Translations under genes and position numbers: made by a program | Notes under the pieces: model-generated | What the model was told of the DNA's origin: nothing | The model's input: only the letters and a program-made list of their open reading frames with translations | Databases searched by the model: none | DNA from: Silene latifolia | Taxonomy: Eukaryota; Streptophyta; Magnoliopsida; Caryophyllales; Caryophyllaceae | DNA length: 64,000 bases | Direction of reading: 5' to 3' | NCBI RefSeq assembly: GCF_048544455.1 | Contig: NC_133538.1 | Location: 5,362,658 to 5,426,657, forward strand | Shown here: positions 32,799 through 46,172 of the stretch, one piece after another | Numbering within the stretch: position 1 is the stretch's first letter | Layout: each line of letters starts with the position of its first letter

Positions 32799-34884
32799 GG
32801 ATTAGCAAGCTCTTGGGAGGATGCCACATTACTTTGTGAGTTTCCTACACCTCCTTAAAGGTTTGTCTATTTCTTGTTTTTCATATAATTTGCATCTTGA
32901 TCATAATATGGAGTCTTAGCATCATTTAAAGGACTCACACCTCGGTCACATTGAGGTGTTTCTTTTATTGTTCCCATATTCAAAATCCAAAATGATAATT
33001 GTAGTTTCATGCATAGCATCTTTATGCATGAACTTCCCCAATTGTTGACATTAGAAATAGTGTCTATTTTGGTTTGGGGAAGTTTATGCATATGCATTGG
33101 GAGCTAATCTAAATTATGCTCTCCAACATAACAAAAACCCATGCATCATATAGCATAGCTTAGTTTGCATTCACTCTTGTTTATATGTCATATAGTTTGC
33201 ATTTACCTTAGAAATCATGCATTTTCATATAAATTGCATAATTTCCTATCACATTGGCCATTGAGGACAATGCCAATACTAGTGTGGGGATGGAAAATTC
33301 TAACATCACTTCTAAAAACAAAAATGATAAAAATTAAAAAATTTTGAAAAATACAAAAACATGTCTTTTTGTTTCATAAACATAAAAACCATAAAAATTT
33401 AAAAAATTCAAAAATCCAAAAATCCAAAAACATGTTCATTTCCTTTGTAGTGTAGTCTTGTATATATTATTTTGTATATATTGTGTTTGTCCATCCTTTT
33501 TCACATTGATCGACTACGCCACATCCGAGACATGAGAATATTGAAGACCGCATGGTATGATCTTTTCAATCTCCTTTTTCCTCTTTATGTTAATGACTAT
33601 GTGGCTTTATTTTGATTGATGCGGTATAAACAATGTGAATTTAAGATTACATTTAGATTATTTGACATACTAGTTGGTAGAAGCATATGCACTAGGATGT
33701 ATAAATTTTAGTTGAATCATGGCATGTAGTTGCATGTTAGGAAAAATTTTGTGAAACCGTCTATTTGGGAAGCTTGACAAGTGTATATAAGGCCCTTGTA
33801 GATACTTTTTCTTTTTAAGACTTTGCTTGTTAGAATACTTGTAAAACACCCTTGGATGTGTTATGCTAGTATCCTTTGACCCATGGATTAAGGCCTAGTC
33901 AAGAGTACCTTGTGGGGTGATAACTCCTTGGCTACCGTTTATTCCAAGGTGACCATTGAAACCATGCAACCATCCATCATCCATGTTCTACCACATTTTG
34001 TCATCAAAGGGAATGGGCACAAAAATTGTTCAAATTTGAGTTCAAGAAATGAAAAGAAAAGAAAAAGTTTGCAATTTCATCAAAAGAAAAGAGGAGTAAC
34101 AAAAATGAAAACTCCTATGCTTCAAAAATAAGCACCCTCCCTACAAATGGGGTAGGTTTGAAAATGTTCAAAAAGAAATGCAAGAAAAAGTTGAAAAGTT
34201 GTCAAGTGTTGAAAATGCCAAACATCAAAAGAAATGGCAAAGAAAGTGTTCTCAAATTGTTAATTCCACAAGAAATTGGGGGGAAAAACAACAACAAAGT
34301 AAACTCCCAAATAAAACTCAAATTCTATTGATCCCTTTTCCATTGTATCCACTTTTGTGCATGATAGAGAGGGACGACCCTTCTTTTTGTCTAGGCAAGA
34401 AGGGGAATTCTGTGATCCTCCAGTGTTTCTACCACCATAGGGAGTCTACTCTTGACGAAAGCATTTAACGATTGAGTACAAAGGTACCATAGCTTGACAC
34501 AACTTGGAGGTGATTTATTGGTATCCTTCTAGGCTTAGTAGTTTGAAGAAACCGTATCTATAATGGAATGTGTACCCTTAGATTGTTTCCCCTTTAGATA
34601 ATTTCCGCCACTTAGATGAGGAAAGTGGCTATTCATTTTTGTAGATGCATCCATTTACTTGTTTTCTGTGCTTTAATGCTTGGATGTCTCGCCATTTTGG
34701 CAAGCCCCACCTTGCCTTGCAAGAAGGCATCCTACCTCATGGTTGCCTTATTGTGCGTTGAAGGGGCGGATTGAGACACGCTAATTGTCTCACATCGGCT
34801 ATATTAGTAGGTTAGTTTGAATAAGGGTCCTAGTTTTTGTCACCTCTTTACTCGGGACGAGCAAAGGTTCGGTTTGGGGATATT
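32799..34884 (+). other. A2 3' non-coding region
   Basis: About 2.1 kb without a credible ORF, with an A-rich stretch at 33,300-33,430. A block at about 34,365-34,470 (GAGAGGGACGACCCTTC through TCTACTCTTGACGAAAGC) reappears, reverse-complemented, in A4 at about 55,025-55,125. The tract GGTTTGGGGATATT just before 34,885 is the polypurine tract. Confidence 0.75.
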
Positions 34885-36632
34885 TGATGTGACTCATATT
34901 TCAGCATATTTAGTCCCCGAATTAGGCTCGTTCCTATGCTTTTTAGTGCATAATTAGGTCATTACTACCTTTAGTTTCCCGTTTTGCATACTCTTTGAAG
35001 TTTTGTTCCCTTGGTAGGAATGGAGTGCAAACCTTGCATTTTCATGGCAAAATTGAGCTAAATTGATCAAATTCAATGACCAAGCATCAAAAGGAAGACA
35101 ATGCTAGAATGCCTATGTAGGAAATAAAGTAGCTTGGGCAATGATGAAAGGATCCTTGCATCCCCAACAAGATCCCCGAGGATTGTTGAGGAAAGAAAAG
35201 AAGAGAAGTGACTGACAAGGAATGCGAGCATCTCCCTGCCCAGGACGAGCATCTCCCTGCTACAATCCGAGCGTCCCGATGCCAAGATGCTCGTCTTGTG
35301 GCCATATGATCTGAGCGTCCCTCCCACAATCCGCTCGGATCCCCATACAGAACCAACCGTCCCTGCTGCCTAGACGCTCGGGACGAGCATATTCCTTTGA
35401 GACCACCAAAACGGAGATGAGCATCTCCTTGGAGAGGAGCACTTCCTCAACATTTCTTAAGGGTCTTAATAGTCATTTAAGCCCTTAGTAACCCTAGTCT
35501 TTTTACTTAATCTCTTGTATAAATACCCTATTGTACTACATAGATTAGCATGTCATCTTAATTGGATCTTAATCTTATCTTATCAAGTCCTAATACTCTC
35601 TTAATCTTGTAATCAATTCTTAATTTAGTATTAATACAAATCTCATTTCTTCATCATTACTTAATTTCTCTATTGTTCATCATTTATTTTGGGTAATTAG
35701 AAGATTAGTTGGGTTTGTTTGGAGGATTGACAACCTTCTATCAATCATCAAGTACTTCTATTATTATTTGCTTTATTATTTTGGAATCATCTTTATAGGT
35801 ATAATTTTCTCTTAATCCTTTTTAATTACTGTTTATCATCTTCATTTGTTCATCATGTTTTGCCTTGCTAGTATGATTGACAACCTTGTTAGCATGTTAA
35901 ACTTGATAATGAGTGAGTAGTTTCCTTAACTAGGGTTAATGGGGAATTTGGGAAAACCAACATAGGGATTGATTCATGCTTAATCTAATATGTTTTCATA
36001 ATTAATTTGCTTGCTTGTTGTGATTTCAACTTATGCACATGTTATGTTTGATGAAATGCGAGACTATGAATCCTTTCATTTTTACCCATCACTTACCTTT
36101 TAAATGAGACTTGTAAGACATAAACCAACTCGAGTCTCATTAGACCATGCATATAGTTGGATAGGGAGGATTAAGTCGACTTATAGGTGTTATACAATCT
36201 AATCAATTCGGCTCCGGGACCCAAACCTTCTTAGGGATTATAAGATATACACTAACTCGATCCCATCACAAAAATAATTACTTGCATCTAGTAGGAAACA
36301 TGTTTGTATGATCAAATCCCATGAATCCCCTATGAACCCATGACACCCTAGTGCCTTTAATCAATTGTTTACATCTCATTTTAATCATCTTGCTTGCTTT
36401 CATTATTTTGTTGGCATTGTTATTTAGTTTAGTTGATCTCCTACCTCAACCCAAATTGTGACACCCTTAGACATAACAATTTGCAATCGAAAATCCTACA
36501 TCAATACCCGTCCGTTGGGATCCGACCTTTACTTACCTCTTTGCTAAAAGTAGAGTAGTTTGTGAAGTTATAAATATTGTTTTGGTATAGGTAACTCTTA
36601 ACGACAAGTAACCGAAATCCATACACCGACCA
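34885..36632 (+). repeat. A2 3' LTR
   Basis: It starts TGATGTGACT and ends ATACACCGACCA. It is the same length as the 5' LTR with scattered substitutions (for example CAC/GAC in the first ten bases) and a slightly altered motif cluster at 35,221-35,393. Confidence 0.93.
35518..35525 (+). promoter_or_regulatory. TATA box candidate, A2 3' LTR
   Basis: TATAAATA followed by CCCTA, at the same offset as in the 5' LTR. Confidence 0.58.
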
Positions 36633-36637
36633 CTACC

Positions 36638-37130
36638 ACATACATACAAATCACTCAAAACCCTCAAAATCACCCAATTAGGGTTTTAATGAGACTCAAC
36701 CAAATGCTATAAAAATTATACATGGAACTTACTCTTGACACGATGATCACAAAGAACAAGATGATCTGACTCTCCTAACCTTGGAGATTTGCTAATGATG
36801 CGATGAATCAACTTATGTAACTTCTTTATCTCAATTTAGGTTTTTAGAATGATAAAGAGGTTTAAGAAAAGTGACATAACTCATTATATATTAATCTCGC
36901 ATCATTAACAAAATCCGTCAAAACTCAGCCCGTAAACTGCCTTACTCGATCACTTACTCGATCGCGTAAGGCACTTACTCGATCGAGTGCCCCCTACTCG
37001 ATTGAGTACCCAACTTACTCGATCGAGTGCCCTACAGGCAGACTACTGTTTTGCGTCAAAAACTACTTACTCGACAGAGTAAGTCCCACTCGATAGAGTA
37101 CCCAAAGATATAGAAAACCGTAGTATTACA
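36638..37130 (-). repeat. K2 LTR, proximal piece
   Basis: On the - strand the LTR starts TGTAATACTACGG at 37,130 and runs leftwards to the A2 insertion at 36,637, resuming at 25,484. A cluster of CTCGATCGAGT-type motifs lies at 36,943-37,101. The total LTR would be about 1.17 kb. Confidence 0.68.
36943..37101. repeat. CGATCG palindrome cluster in K2 LTR
   Basis: About seven copies of TTACTCGATCGAGTG or decayed forms (TCGATTGAG, TCGACAGAG, TCGATAGAG) at 20-30-base spacing. It is the same dodecamer as in A1, but in an LTR of a different lineage. Confidence 0.88.
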
Positions 37131-37274
37131 GTCTTCCCTCCTTAAAAGGAACTTCGTCCTCGAAGTTCAACCCATACATAAAAACAAACATACTAACTCG
37201 ATTAAGACACAACAAGGCAACTACGAACTCAAAATAAAACCCCAACCTATAACACATGAGCTCTTAACACCAAC
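37131..37274 (-). other. K2 polypurine tract and 3' internal remnant
   Basis: On the - strand GAACTTCGAGGACGAAGTTC is followed by a purine-rich CTTTTAAGGAGGGAAGAC and then the LTR start. This arrangement is typical of the 3' end of Tekay/Del-type chromoviruses. Only 144 bases remain before LR1 begins. Confidence 0.7.
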
Positions 37275-37430
37275 TATAATACCCCGTAGTTTAGTGAAGT
37301 TTATATAACTAATTTATGTAATTCGAATAATTGATTATGACGGTTATAATTAATATTTGTGAATAAGACGAAATGATATAATAAAATAATAGAATAATAG
37401 AGTAACGGTCATACTGGTAATTGGGTAATA

Positions 37431-37641
<211 letters not shown>

Positions 37642-37691
37642 TGGTAATTACGTATTTTTCCTAATTGATTTCCATATAACCTTAACCTACC

Positions 37692-37700
37692 TATATAAAT
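37692..37700 (+). promoter_or_regulatory. TATA box candidate, LR1 left LTR
   Basis: TATATAAAT in the string ACCTATATAAATAG; the same in the right LTR at 41,947-41,955. Confidence 0.6.
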
Positions 37701-39960
37701 AGATAACAAACCTACAACAATAGACCTTATTTATCATAAAAACACAAGTAATTCACATAAGAGAAAAAGTGAAAAGAGAAGGAAGAACTAGCAGCTGTGT
37801 GATCGTCACAAGGTAATTTTCTAATCGTCTCATAACATACTCGCCTTAAGACTAATATAACTCGTTAATTAGACCACCGTATGACTTTCCTTGACCGTGA
37901 CTTTGGACGTGGACCACCAGGGAGTTGATCGGACCTTCGTTTGACCATCGTTAACCGTCAGGGATGGAGTAATTATTGGGTTTTCGTCGGGTGGTTTGTG
38001 GTATTACACCGTGAGTCTTGCACAATTCGAACCTTTGTCTCGCCTGAATTGGGACCAGACCTGAGTTGGCTGGGTCCTGGGTAGTTAGTCGACCCTAATG
38101 GCGGGGTTGGGATGGCTATAGGTGGTGGTTTGGGTGGCGCCTCGCCGGAAATTTGAAAGGGATTTGGTCGTTGGGTAAAGCCACGGTTTATACGGTTTTG
38201 ACCACCGTTTACTCACATGGAGACCTGACCGGATCTAGGGTTGGCACCAGGGTGGTTAGTCGACCATAGTGGTGGCTCTAGGGTGGTTGGAGGTTGCTTT
38301 TGTGTGGGTGGTTGCCGCAGTTTTGCAAAAAGGGGAAAACATGGGAAGTTTTGATGCTTGTGGTTGTTGTTGGTGTCGTGGGTGTTGATATAGAGGGTGG
38401 TAAGGTTGCGGCGTGATATGGTGATCGTTTGGTGGTTAGGGCAGGTGTCTGAACCTTGGCTAGGCTGTTGTCGGTGGTGGTTAAGTTGGGTGTGGTGGAT
38501 GGTTTCAACCGTTATGTATAGGTGGTATGGTTGGTAGTTTCGTGAGGTGTAGGTGTTGCTCAGGTCGTTGTGTGGAGGCTTCAGGGGGTGTACCGGGTGA
38601 GGGCGGTGCTAGTCAGGGAGGTGGGTGGCCCACGGTGGAGGCGGTGTAATGACGGGCTGCCGAGAGGTGTCTGTAGGTGTGTGTGTGTGGGTGTAGGGGA
38701 ATACGTAGGTTTGTGACTTAGTATTTTTATTATATAATGGGGGTTGGGTTTTAGTTTTAAGACGGGTGTAATTCATTAGTTAATATTTGTGAGTCGGTTT
38801 TTTAAGTTGGGTTTGACTCGGATTTGTATTAGAGTCGGGTTTTAATATCGTGGACGTTAATTAATAGTAATAATTAATTAATTTGGATAATGAATATAAT
38901 TTATAATTATTAAATAATAATGTAAGGTAATAATAAATAATTTAATTATAATTTTTTGTGAGGTGACGGGTTGTGAAGAAATTATAATCGCGTCGGATTG
39001 CTTTAATTATTTGGATTTCTTGAGATGTTTAATTGGAATTGCTTATCAGGTAGGGATAAATCCTACTCAACTCTTACTTGATAATATTTGGTTTGTTGGA
39101 TGGCTTATACTAAAGTGAATTGATCATATGAGAATTGTGTTGGTTGATATCATTGAAATTGTTGGAAGGGAGAATTATATTGTATATGTTGATTATATTT
39201 TGGTGGAGTATTGTTGTAGTATTAACCGATTTATTCTGGCAGACATTACTGATAATAATGTGGAGTGGTTGAACAGATTTATTCTGGCAGACGATATTTA
39301 TCGTGTTTACTCGAGGCAGGCCCTAGATTGGTCTGCAGGCGATCTGATGGATATTACTCAACTATATGTTGAGGCAGACATTACCTTTTGGTAATGTAGT
39401 GTGTGTTTATTCACCTTCGGGTTGAGGCTGCCCCGGCCAGGGATTGGCGGGATGATTAGTGTAACGAGTAGAACTTGGCTTAAGTGTGCTAAGTAAAAGG
39501 ATGGAGCACGTTGTCAGGGGGTTGTGCAATGTTAAAAGGAAATTGGATTGTTATCATATTTTTCTGTTGTTAGTATTTATTCCTACTCAACCTCGCGGTT
39601 GACATTGTATTTGTGAACACCTGCGGTGAACCATTTTATGGAGAGTAGATTTGACAGGTACTAAAAATTAGCTGACTCGGGAGCATTGGGATGAGAGCTT
39701 GATTTGGACCATAGTTGAAGTCTAGATCACATAGAATAATTATATCACTTTATTTATTTCCGCTGCAAGTTGTAATTATTTTTATATTAAGTTTTAGTTG
39801 GTTAAGTTGTAATAAACATGTATTCATTAAAGTTTTAATTTAAAGTACTTTGGTATTGTTGTACTTTGTTATTCACTACCTCGGGAAACCGAGATGGTAA
39901 CAGTCCTATTTATTTGGGAATGTCTAGCTAAAGGCTCCTGAATAAATGGGGGAGTTACAA

Positions 39961-39973
39961 AGTAGTATCAGTG
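39961..39973 (+). promoter_or_regulatory. LR1 primer-binding site, degenerate (tRNA-iMet type)
   Basis: AGTAGTATCAGTG lies directly after the LTR end. The usual plant tRNA-iMet complement is TGGTATCAGAGC; this copy shares TATCAG with flanking mismatches, so it is a decayed site. Confidence 0.55.
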
Positions 39974-41647
39974 CAAAACGATCCTCAGGCCTAACCAATG
40001 AATATAATTATGAATTAGGATGTGTCTAATAAAATGAACCCGGGAAGAAACTGATAGGAGCCCACTTAAGTCTTGGGAAGAGTTAGGGGCCCCCTCACAC
40101 CAAACTTCTGGCCCTTCCAGTTTTGAACCGGGAACCTTGAGAGAATACTTGAGAGTGTGGGGTAATTTAAAATGAATATAGTATATTTCTCTTAGGAATT
40201 TTGTTTGGTTGCGTATTGTTGTCATTAATGGTTGCGGTTACGGGGGCGTAACCTTATTTTACGGAGGAGGGGTGTGACATGATTTCTTTTAAATATTATT
40301 ATAAGCATGTTGATATGAGGAAGTATGTTGGCATTTATGTGGAAGGTGTGAATATGATTAAGCAGGTGAAGAATTAATTGTTGTGTGGAATTGTGAAGAA
40401 TGCGATTTTGGTTGATTTCATAAGATTTTTACCCTTGCTTGTTTTGGCTGCTATTTCCTGCCTGTTTAAAATTCTTATACGAGATTTTTATGTGTGATAC
40501 CCTTGTGTGTTAGCTTTCATGTGCCACTGGTCTCATGATTAAATGATATACGGTTTTATTGGACAGTGGTCAAAATATTCCTGTATAGTGATGTTTTCGC
40601 GCCATGTTTTTGTAAAAATTATCATTTAAACACTACTTAATGATTTATTATAATTCTAACTTCACTGTTTAATATACTCATGTAAGTTTTCAAATTGTTA
40701 AGCCACGTCGCAATTTAAAATTTTGACAATTTATGGTGATTTTTACAAATTGACCTAAGTTTCTGACAAGTTGCTGTAAAGTTTTTGTTTCGACCAAGTA
40801 GTTTGTAAAATGCATTATAAATCGATCCTATGAGTTTTTGACTTGATTCTTTTTCTCATGGCTTACTAACTCTCTTTATTTTCTAAAAAGTATAAGTTCT
40901 CAAGAAGTGATTACGTTATTATTTATCTATGATTTTTGGAAGTTGTAACATGTTTTCCTTATCTTTGAAAATATAAGTTGTGCTAAAATTTCTAAAGAAT
41001 TGTTTCTTATTTCTTTCACCTTGGCATTTTGATGTTGTAATTTTGTGAAGTAAAATAACATGTCTAGTGATATGCGGAATTTGTTTCCCAAAACCTATAT
41101 ATATGTTCACTTTAAATGCATCCATGTTTAAGTTAGATATCATTATTAAGAAAAGATTAATTAATTAAATAGTTATGCGTATTTTGTTATAGATTATTAT
41201 TTAGTCTGGCAATGTATTCGTCGATAGCTAAAGTAATAAGTTGACATTTAAATAAATATTAGTTCAAGTATCTTATATGATTAGTTTTGCTATTTAGAAG
41301 TAAATCAAAGATTTTGTTATTCATTACTTGGAGTTGTGTTGGAAAATAATAGTTGCCTTATGTTACATTGTGTGTTCCTTATTTTATGGCCTTACAACAA
41401 TGATTTGGTTATCTCTATTGTTTGATATTCTGAACTTCGAGGACGAAGTTTATTTTTAGGGGGAAGGAATGTAATACTACGAATATTTTGAGTTATTGTT
41501 GTGTTACCTTGTGATAAGATTGGAGTGATTGATAATCGTAAAATGCTTAATTGTGTTGGACGGTGCTTAGTTATGAGGATGTTATAAGTGTTGTGGTAGT
41601 AGTTGTTGCCGAACTTCGGGACGAAGTTCATTTTAAGGGGGTAAGAC
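39974..41647 (+). other. LR1 internal region, non-coding
   Basis: No ORF of note. Near the end are two successive 3'-end signatures: GAACTTCGAGGACGAAGTT with TTAGGGGGAAG at about 41,431-41,467 followed by TGTAATACTACG, and then GAACTTCGGGACGAAGTTC with AAGGGGG at about 41,610-41,641 followed by the real right LTR. Confidence 0.7.
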
Positions 41648-41807
41648 TGCAATACCCCGTAGTTTAGTGAAGTTTAGATAACTAATTTATGTAATTCGAA
41701 TAGATGATTATGACGGTTATAATTAATAATTATGAATAAGACTGAATGATATAATAAAATAATAGAATAATAGAGTAACGGTCATAATGGTAATTAGGTA
41801 ATAATAG

Positions 41808-41809
41808 TA

Positions 41810-41896
<87 letters not shown>
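41808..41896 (+). repeat. (TAA)n microsatellite, about 85 bases
   Basis: Shorter partner of the array at 37,431-37,640. Confidence 0.95.
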
Positions 41897-41946
41897 TGGT
41901 AATTACGTATTTTTCCTAATTGATTTCCATATAACCTTAACCTACC

Positions 41947-41955
41947 TATATAAAT
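41947..41955 (+). promoter_or_regulatory. TATA box candidate, LR1 right LTR
   Basis: TATATAAAT, same offset and context as in the left LTR. Confidence 0.55.
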
Positions 41956-44030
41956 AGAAAACAAACCTACAACAATAAACCTTATTTATCATAAAAACAC
42001 AAGTAATTCACATAAGAGAAAAAGTAAAAAGAGAAGGAAGAACTAGCAGCTGTGAGATCGTCACAAGGTAATTTTCTAATCGTCTCATAACATACTCGCC
42101 TTAAGACTAATATAACTCGTTAATTAGACCACCGTATGAATTGCCTTGACCGTGACCTTGGACGTGGACCACCAGGGAGTTGATCGGACCTTCGTTTGAC
42201 CATCGTTGACCGTCAGGGGTGGAGTAATTATTTGGTTTTCGTCGGGTGGTTTGTGGTATTACACCGTGAGTCTTGCACAATTCGAACCTTTGTCTCGCCT
42301 GAATTGGGACCAGACCTGGGTTGGCCGGGTCATGGGTGGTTAGTTGACCCTAATGGCGGGATTGGGATGGCTATAAGTGGTGGTTTGGGTGGCGCCTCGC
42401 CGGAAATTAGAAAGGGATTTGGTCGTTGGGTAAAGCCACGGTTTATACGGTTTTGACCACCGTTTACTCACTTGGAGACCTGACCGGATCTAGGGTTGGT
42501 ACCAGGGTGGTGAGTCGACCATAGTGGTGGCTCTAGGGTGGTTGGAGGTTGCTCTTGGTGTGGGTGGTTGCCGGAGTTTCGCAAAAAGGGGAAAACAGGG
42601 GAAGTTTTGGTGCTTGTGGTTGTTGTTGGTGTCGTGGGTGTTGATATAGAGGGTGGTAAGATTGGGGCGTGAGATGGTGATAGTGTGGTGGTTAGGGCAG
42701 GTGTCTGAACCTTGGCTAGGCTGTTGTCGGTGGTGGTTATGTTGGGTGTGGTGGATGGTTTCAACCGTTATGTATAGGTGGTATGGTTGGTAGTGTCGTG
42801 AGGTGTAGGTGTTGCTCAGGTCGTTGTGTGGTGGCTTCAGGGGGTGTGCCGGGTGAGGGTGGTGCTAGTCAGGGAGGTGGGTGGCCCACGGTGGAGGCGG
42901 TGTAATGACGGGCTGCCAAGAGGTGTCTGTAGGTGTGTATGTGGGTGTAGGGGAATACGTAGGTTTGTGACTTAGTATTTTTATTATATAATGGGGGTTG
43001 GGTTTTAGTTTTAAGACGGGTGTAATTAATTAGTTAATATTTGTGAGTCGGGTTTTTAAGTTGGGTTTGACTCGGGTTTGTATTTGAGTCGGGTTTTAAT
43101 ATTGTGGACCTTAATTAATAGTAATAATTAATTAATTTGGATAATGAATTTAATTTATAATTATTAAATAATAATGGAAGGTAATAATAAATAATTTAAC
43201 TATAATATTTTGTTAGGTGACGGTTTGTGAGGAAATTATAATCACGTCACATTGCTTTAATTAATTGGATTGCTTGAGCTGTTTAATTGGAATTGCTTAT
43301 CAGGTAGGGATAAATCCTACTCAACTCTTACTTGATAATATTTGGTTTGTTGAATGGCTTATACTAAAGTGAATTGATCATATGAGAATTGTGTTGGTTG
43401 ATATCATTGAAATTGTTGGAAGGGAGAATTATATTGTATATGTTTATTATATTGTGGTGGAGTATTGTTGTAGTATTAACAGATTTATTCTGGCAGACAT
43501 TACTGATAGTAATGTGGAGTGGTTGACCAGATTTATTCTGGCAGACATTACTGAGTCTGCAGGCCATCTGATGGATATTACTCAACTATATGTTGAGGCA
43601 GACATTACCTTTTGGTAATGTAGTGTGTGTTTACTCACCTTCGGGTTGAGGCTGCCCCGGCCAGGGATTGGCGGGATGATTAGTGTAACGAGTAGAACTT
43701 GGCTTAAGTGTGCTAAGTAAAAGGATGGAGCACATTTTCAGGGGGTTGTGCAATGTTAAAAGGAAATTGGATTGTTATCATATGTTTCTGTTGTTAGTAT
43801 TTATTCCTACTCAACCTCGCGGTTGACAGAGTATTCGTGAACACCTGCGGTGAACCGTTTTATGGGGAGCAGATTTGACAGGTACTAAAGATTAGCTGAC
43901 TCGGGAGCATTGGGATGAGAGCTTGACTTAGACCATAGTTGAAGTCTAGATCACATAGAATAATTATATCACTTTATTTATTTCTGCTGCGAGTTGTAAT
44001 TATTTTTATGTTAAGTTTTAGTTGGTTAAG

Positions 44031-45531
44031 TTTTTTTTTTGGTGAAATGTGAGTATAATATATATCAAAATATCAAATATACATAGGTAGTTTTTAGGCT
44101 AATACAACCAAAACAATCTATCACTCAACTAGACTCATTCTTTTAAGCCATTCCAAATCATCTAACGTCATTTGCAACCTTTCTCTGCCTCGAACCCGAG
44201 CTCTCATCTCCACTATAACAGTCTTGGCCACACGTTCAGGGCATAACAGGATCTTCTCATTCCAACACTTGTTTCTTTGATGCCATATCTGATAAAGCAA
44301 ACTCAACATCAGAGCAATCTGAATTCCCTTTTGCAGCACAGAACCAGTTCTCTGCATACACCAGTTCAGCACCTCACTCTCAGGATAGTCCCATCTAGTC
44401 TGTTTGTTCACCTCCCTAACTACCCTTTTGCTGTAAACACACTCACAGAAGAGATGTTCAGTGGTTTCTTCAGCTAGGGCACATATACAACATTTATTCT
44501 CAATGTCCACTCCAAACCCAAATAGCTTTGATGTTGTGCTTAGTGCATTATGTGCTATAAGCCAACCCATAAACTGATGCTTTGGGATTACCCACCCATT
44601 CCAGACTGCCTTATACCTGTTAACCTTAGGCCTATTCCCCTTGAACCACTCATAGCTTCCAGCAGGTGTATACCCATCAGTTTGCACACTCCATTTGCCA
44701 TTGTTATAACTTGCCACCATCTCCTCTTTGATTTTGCAAATTCTTCTCCACACCCAGCTTGAATTCATGCTAGGTTTATAGTCCATCCAGTCCTAGCCTT
44801 TAAGGTTGTTGTTATGCACCCAGTGTACCCAAATGGAATCCCTGTTTACAGTCACCCAGTCAACTAGTCTCCCAACCATAGCCTTATTCCAGCTCTCCTA
44901 ATCTTTAATACCCAGTCCTCCCTCTTCCTTTGATCTGCAAATGGTATCCCAACCAACCAAGGGAATCCTCCTGTAATCAGCACTATTGTCCCATAAGAAG
45001 TTCCTGCACACTGCCTCAATCCTCTTAATCACTCCGTTAGGCAAAACAAACATTGACGCCCAGTAAGAGTGCAAAGAGTTGAGGACACTGCTCACTATTA
45101 CCAACCTGCCACCATAAGAAAAATTTCTTGCTCCATACCCATGGATACGAGAGCAAATTTTGTCCACTAAACATTCACAATCTTGTTTTTTAAGCCTTGT
45201 GGTTTGAATAGGCATGCCAAGATATTTGAAAGGAATTTGCCCTTCAATAAACCCTGAAACCTGCAGAATTTCATGCTTAAGCTGCTCTGGAACATTTCTA
45301 AAGAAAGCACTTGACTTTGATGCACTCACCTTCAATCCAGATGCCTTAGAGAATGTTGAGAAAGCTTGCAATAACAGCATCATTGATTTAACATCCCCTT
45401 TGCTGAAAAGGAGGACATCATCGGCAAACATCAAGCAATTCAGTTTTTGTTTTTTGCAAAGTGGATGGTACTTAAACTCATATTTTGAAGCTGCATAATG
45501 CAAAGTACGGGTCAAATACTCCATGCATAGT
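44031..45531 (-). pseudogene. L1-type LINE, RT C-terminal part and zf-RVT domain
   Basis: The LINE reverse transcriptase nicks and copies its own RNA into the target. The tail is the T-run at 44,031-44,040 (poly-A on the - strand). From upstream: CLMFADDVLLFS with the catalytic Asp pair at 45,417-45,422, then FKYLGMPI, then RNFLWDNSADYRRIPLVGWD, then a zf-RVT domain (HQFMGWLIAHNALSTTSKL, CCICALAEETTEHLFCEC) at about 44,420-44,600. All segments share one frame, with TAG at 44,898-44,900 and at 44,793-44,795. The stop at 44,121 ends the protein. The frame connects to 53,958-54,300 across A3 when one GTAAA copy is discounted (SPFIFT/LCMEYL). Confidence 0.92.
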
Positions 45532-45536
45532 GTAAA
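45532..45536. repeat. A3 target-site duplication, left copy
   Basis: GTAAA, repeated at 53,953-53,957 on the other side of A3. Removing A3 and one copy restores the LINE frame. Confidence 0.93.
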
Positions 45537-46121
45537 TGATACCCGTCGTGAGGTGTCAAAAATAAATTTATAATTTCCAACTACAACTATAGCTAGCGGC
45601 AGTCGGGTCGAACCACAGAGAGGCAGATGTAAATTCTAGTTGTTTAAATTCAGTCTAAGGTAACAAAAAGGTGGGGGGTTTGATTGGATTGGTCTTATAG
45701 CTAATGAGCGATAAAATAAAGTAAACTAAGCAAATAGAGGAAATCAAAAATAAAAGGAGGTACTAGGATGGTCGGTTCGTTATAGTTTCGGCGGCAGCAT
45801 ACTAAACAGGTCTAAATCAAACACATGAGGCGGGAAATAAAGAGGTCCTCTCGGTCCACTCTTAACAAATAGCATCTTTCGATCTCGCTATAGGTCCCTA
45901 ATATCACTAATACTAACTTTCGTCCTAAAAAGTGACTAACGGTCTAAACTTTACCTATCTTTCGATCTCAGCATAGTTTAGTCATTTTAATTGGTGATCT
46001 AACAATTGTCCCTATCTTTCGATCTAATGGGTCAGTCATAAATTAAGTATCTAACTGGTCGCATGCATTCGATTCGTTAAATACATCATTAAAATCAATT
46101 AAAACGAAAGGTAACCTCACG

Positions 46122-46172
46122 TGGTCGGTCGATCGACCGGGTAAGGCGATCGATCGACACGCGATCGATCAA
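46122..46172. repeat. GTCGATCGAC cluster 1, A3 left LTR
   Basis: Three adjacent copies of the (G)GTCGATCGAC(C) core or decayed forms. Confidence 0.88.

Larger units (their letters stand above)
25485..36632 (+). mobile_element. A2: non-autonomous Athila-derived element with gag-PR and ORF-1-family gene
   Basis: LTRs at 25,485-27,232 and 34,885-36,632 are both 1,748 bases and start TGATGT(C/G)ACTCATATTT. CTACC at 25,480-25,484 and 36,633-36,637 is a perfect 5-base target duplication. The PBS at 27,238-27,252 follows the left LTR. Internal genes are gag, protease and an Athila ORF-1-family gene; RT, RNase H and integrase are absent between them. The LTRs differ by scattered substitutions, so the insertion is not brand-new. 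The element interrupts the K2 LTR. Confidence 0.93.
41648..44030 (+). repeat. LR1 right LTR, truncated by LINE
   Basis: It starts TGCAATACCCCG and matches the left LTR up to GTTGGTTAAGT at 44,030, where a run of T marks the LINE tail. Compared with the left LTR it has a shorter microsatellite and a roughly 45-base deletion around 43,553 relative to about 39,290-39,335. The last roughly 150 bases are missing and are not found beyond the LINE. Confidence 0.82.

Noticed and set aside
32459..32827. Ser-rich - strand ORF
   Set aside because: Antisense of the acidic tail of the A2 ORF-1-family gene.
42196..42764. Gly/Trp-rich + and Thr/Pro-rich - ORFs inside LR1 LTRs
   Set aside because: They lie in a G/T-biased LTR segment, are present in both LTR copies with differing ends, and match no family I know.
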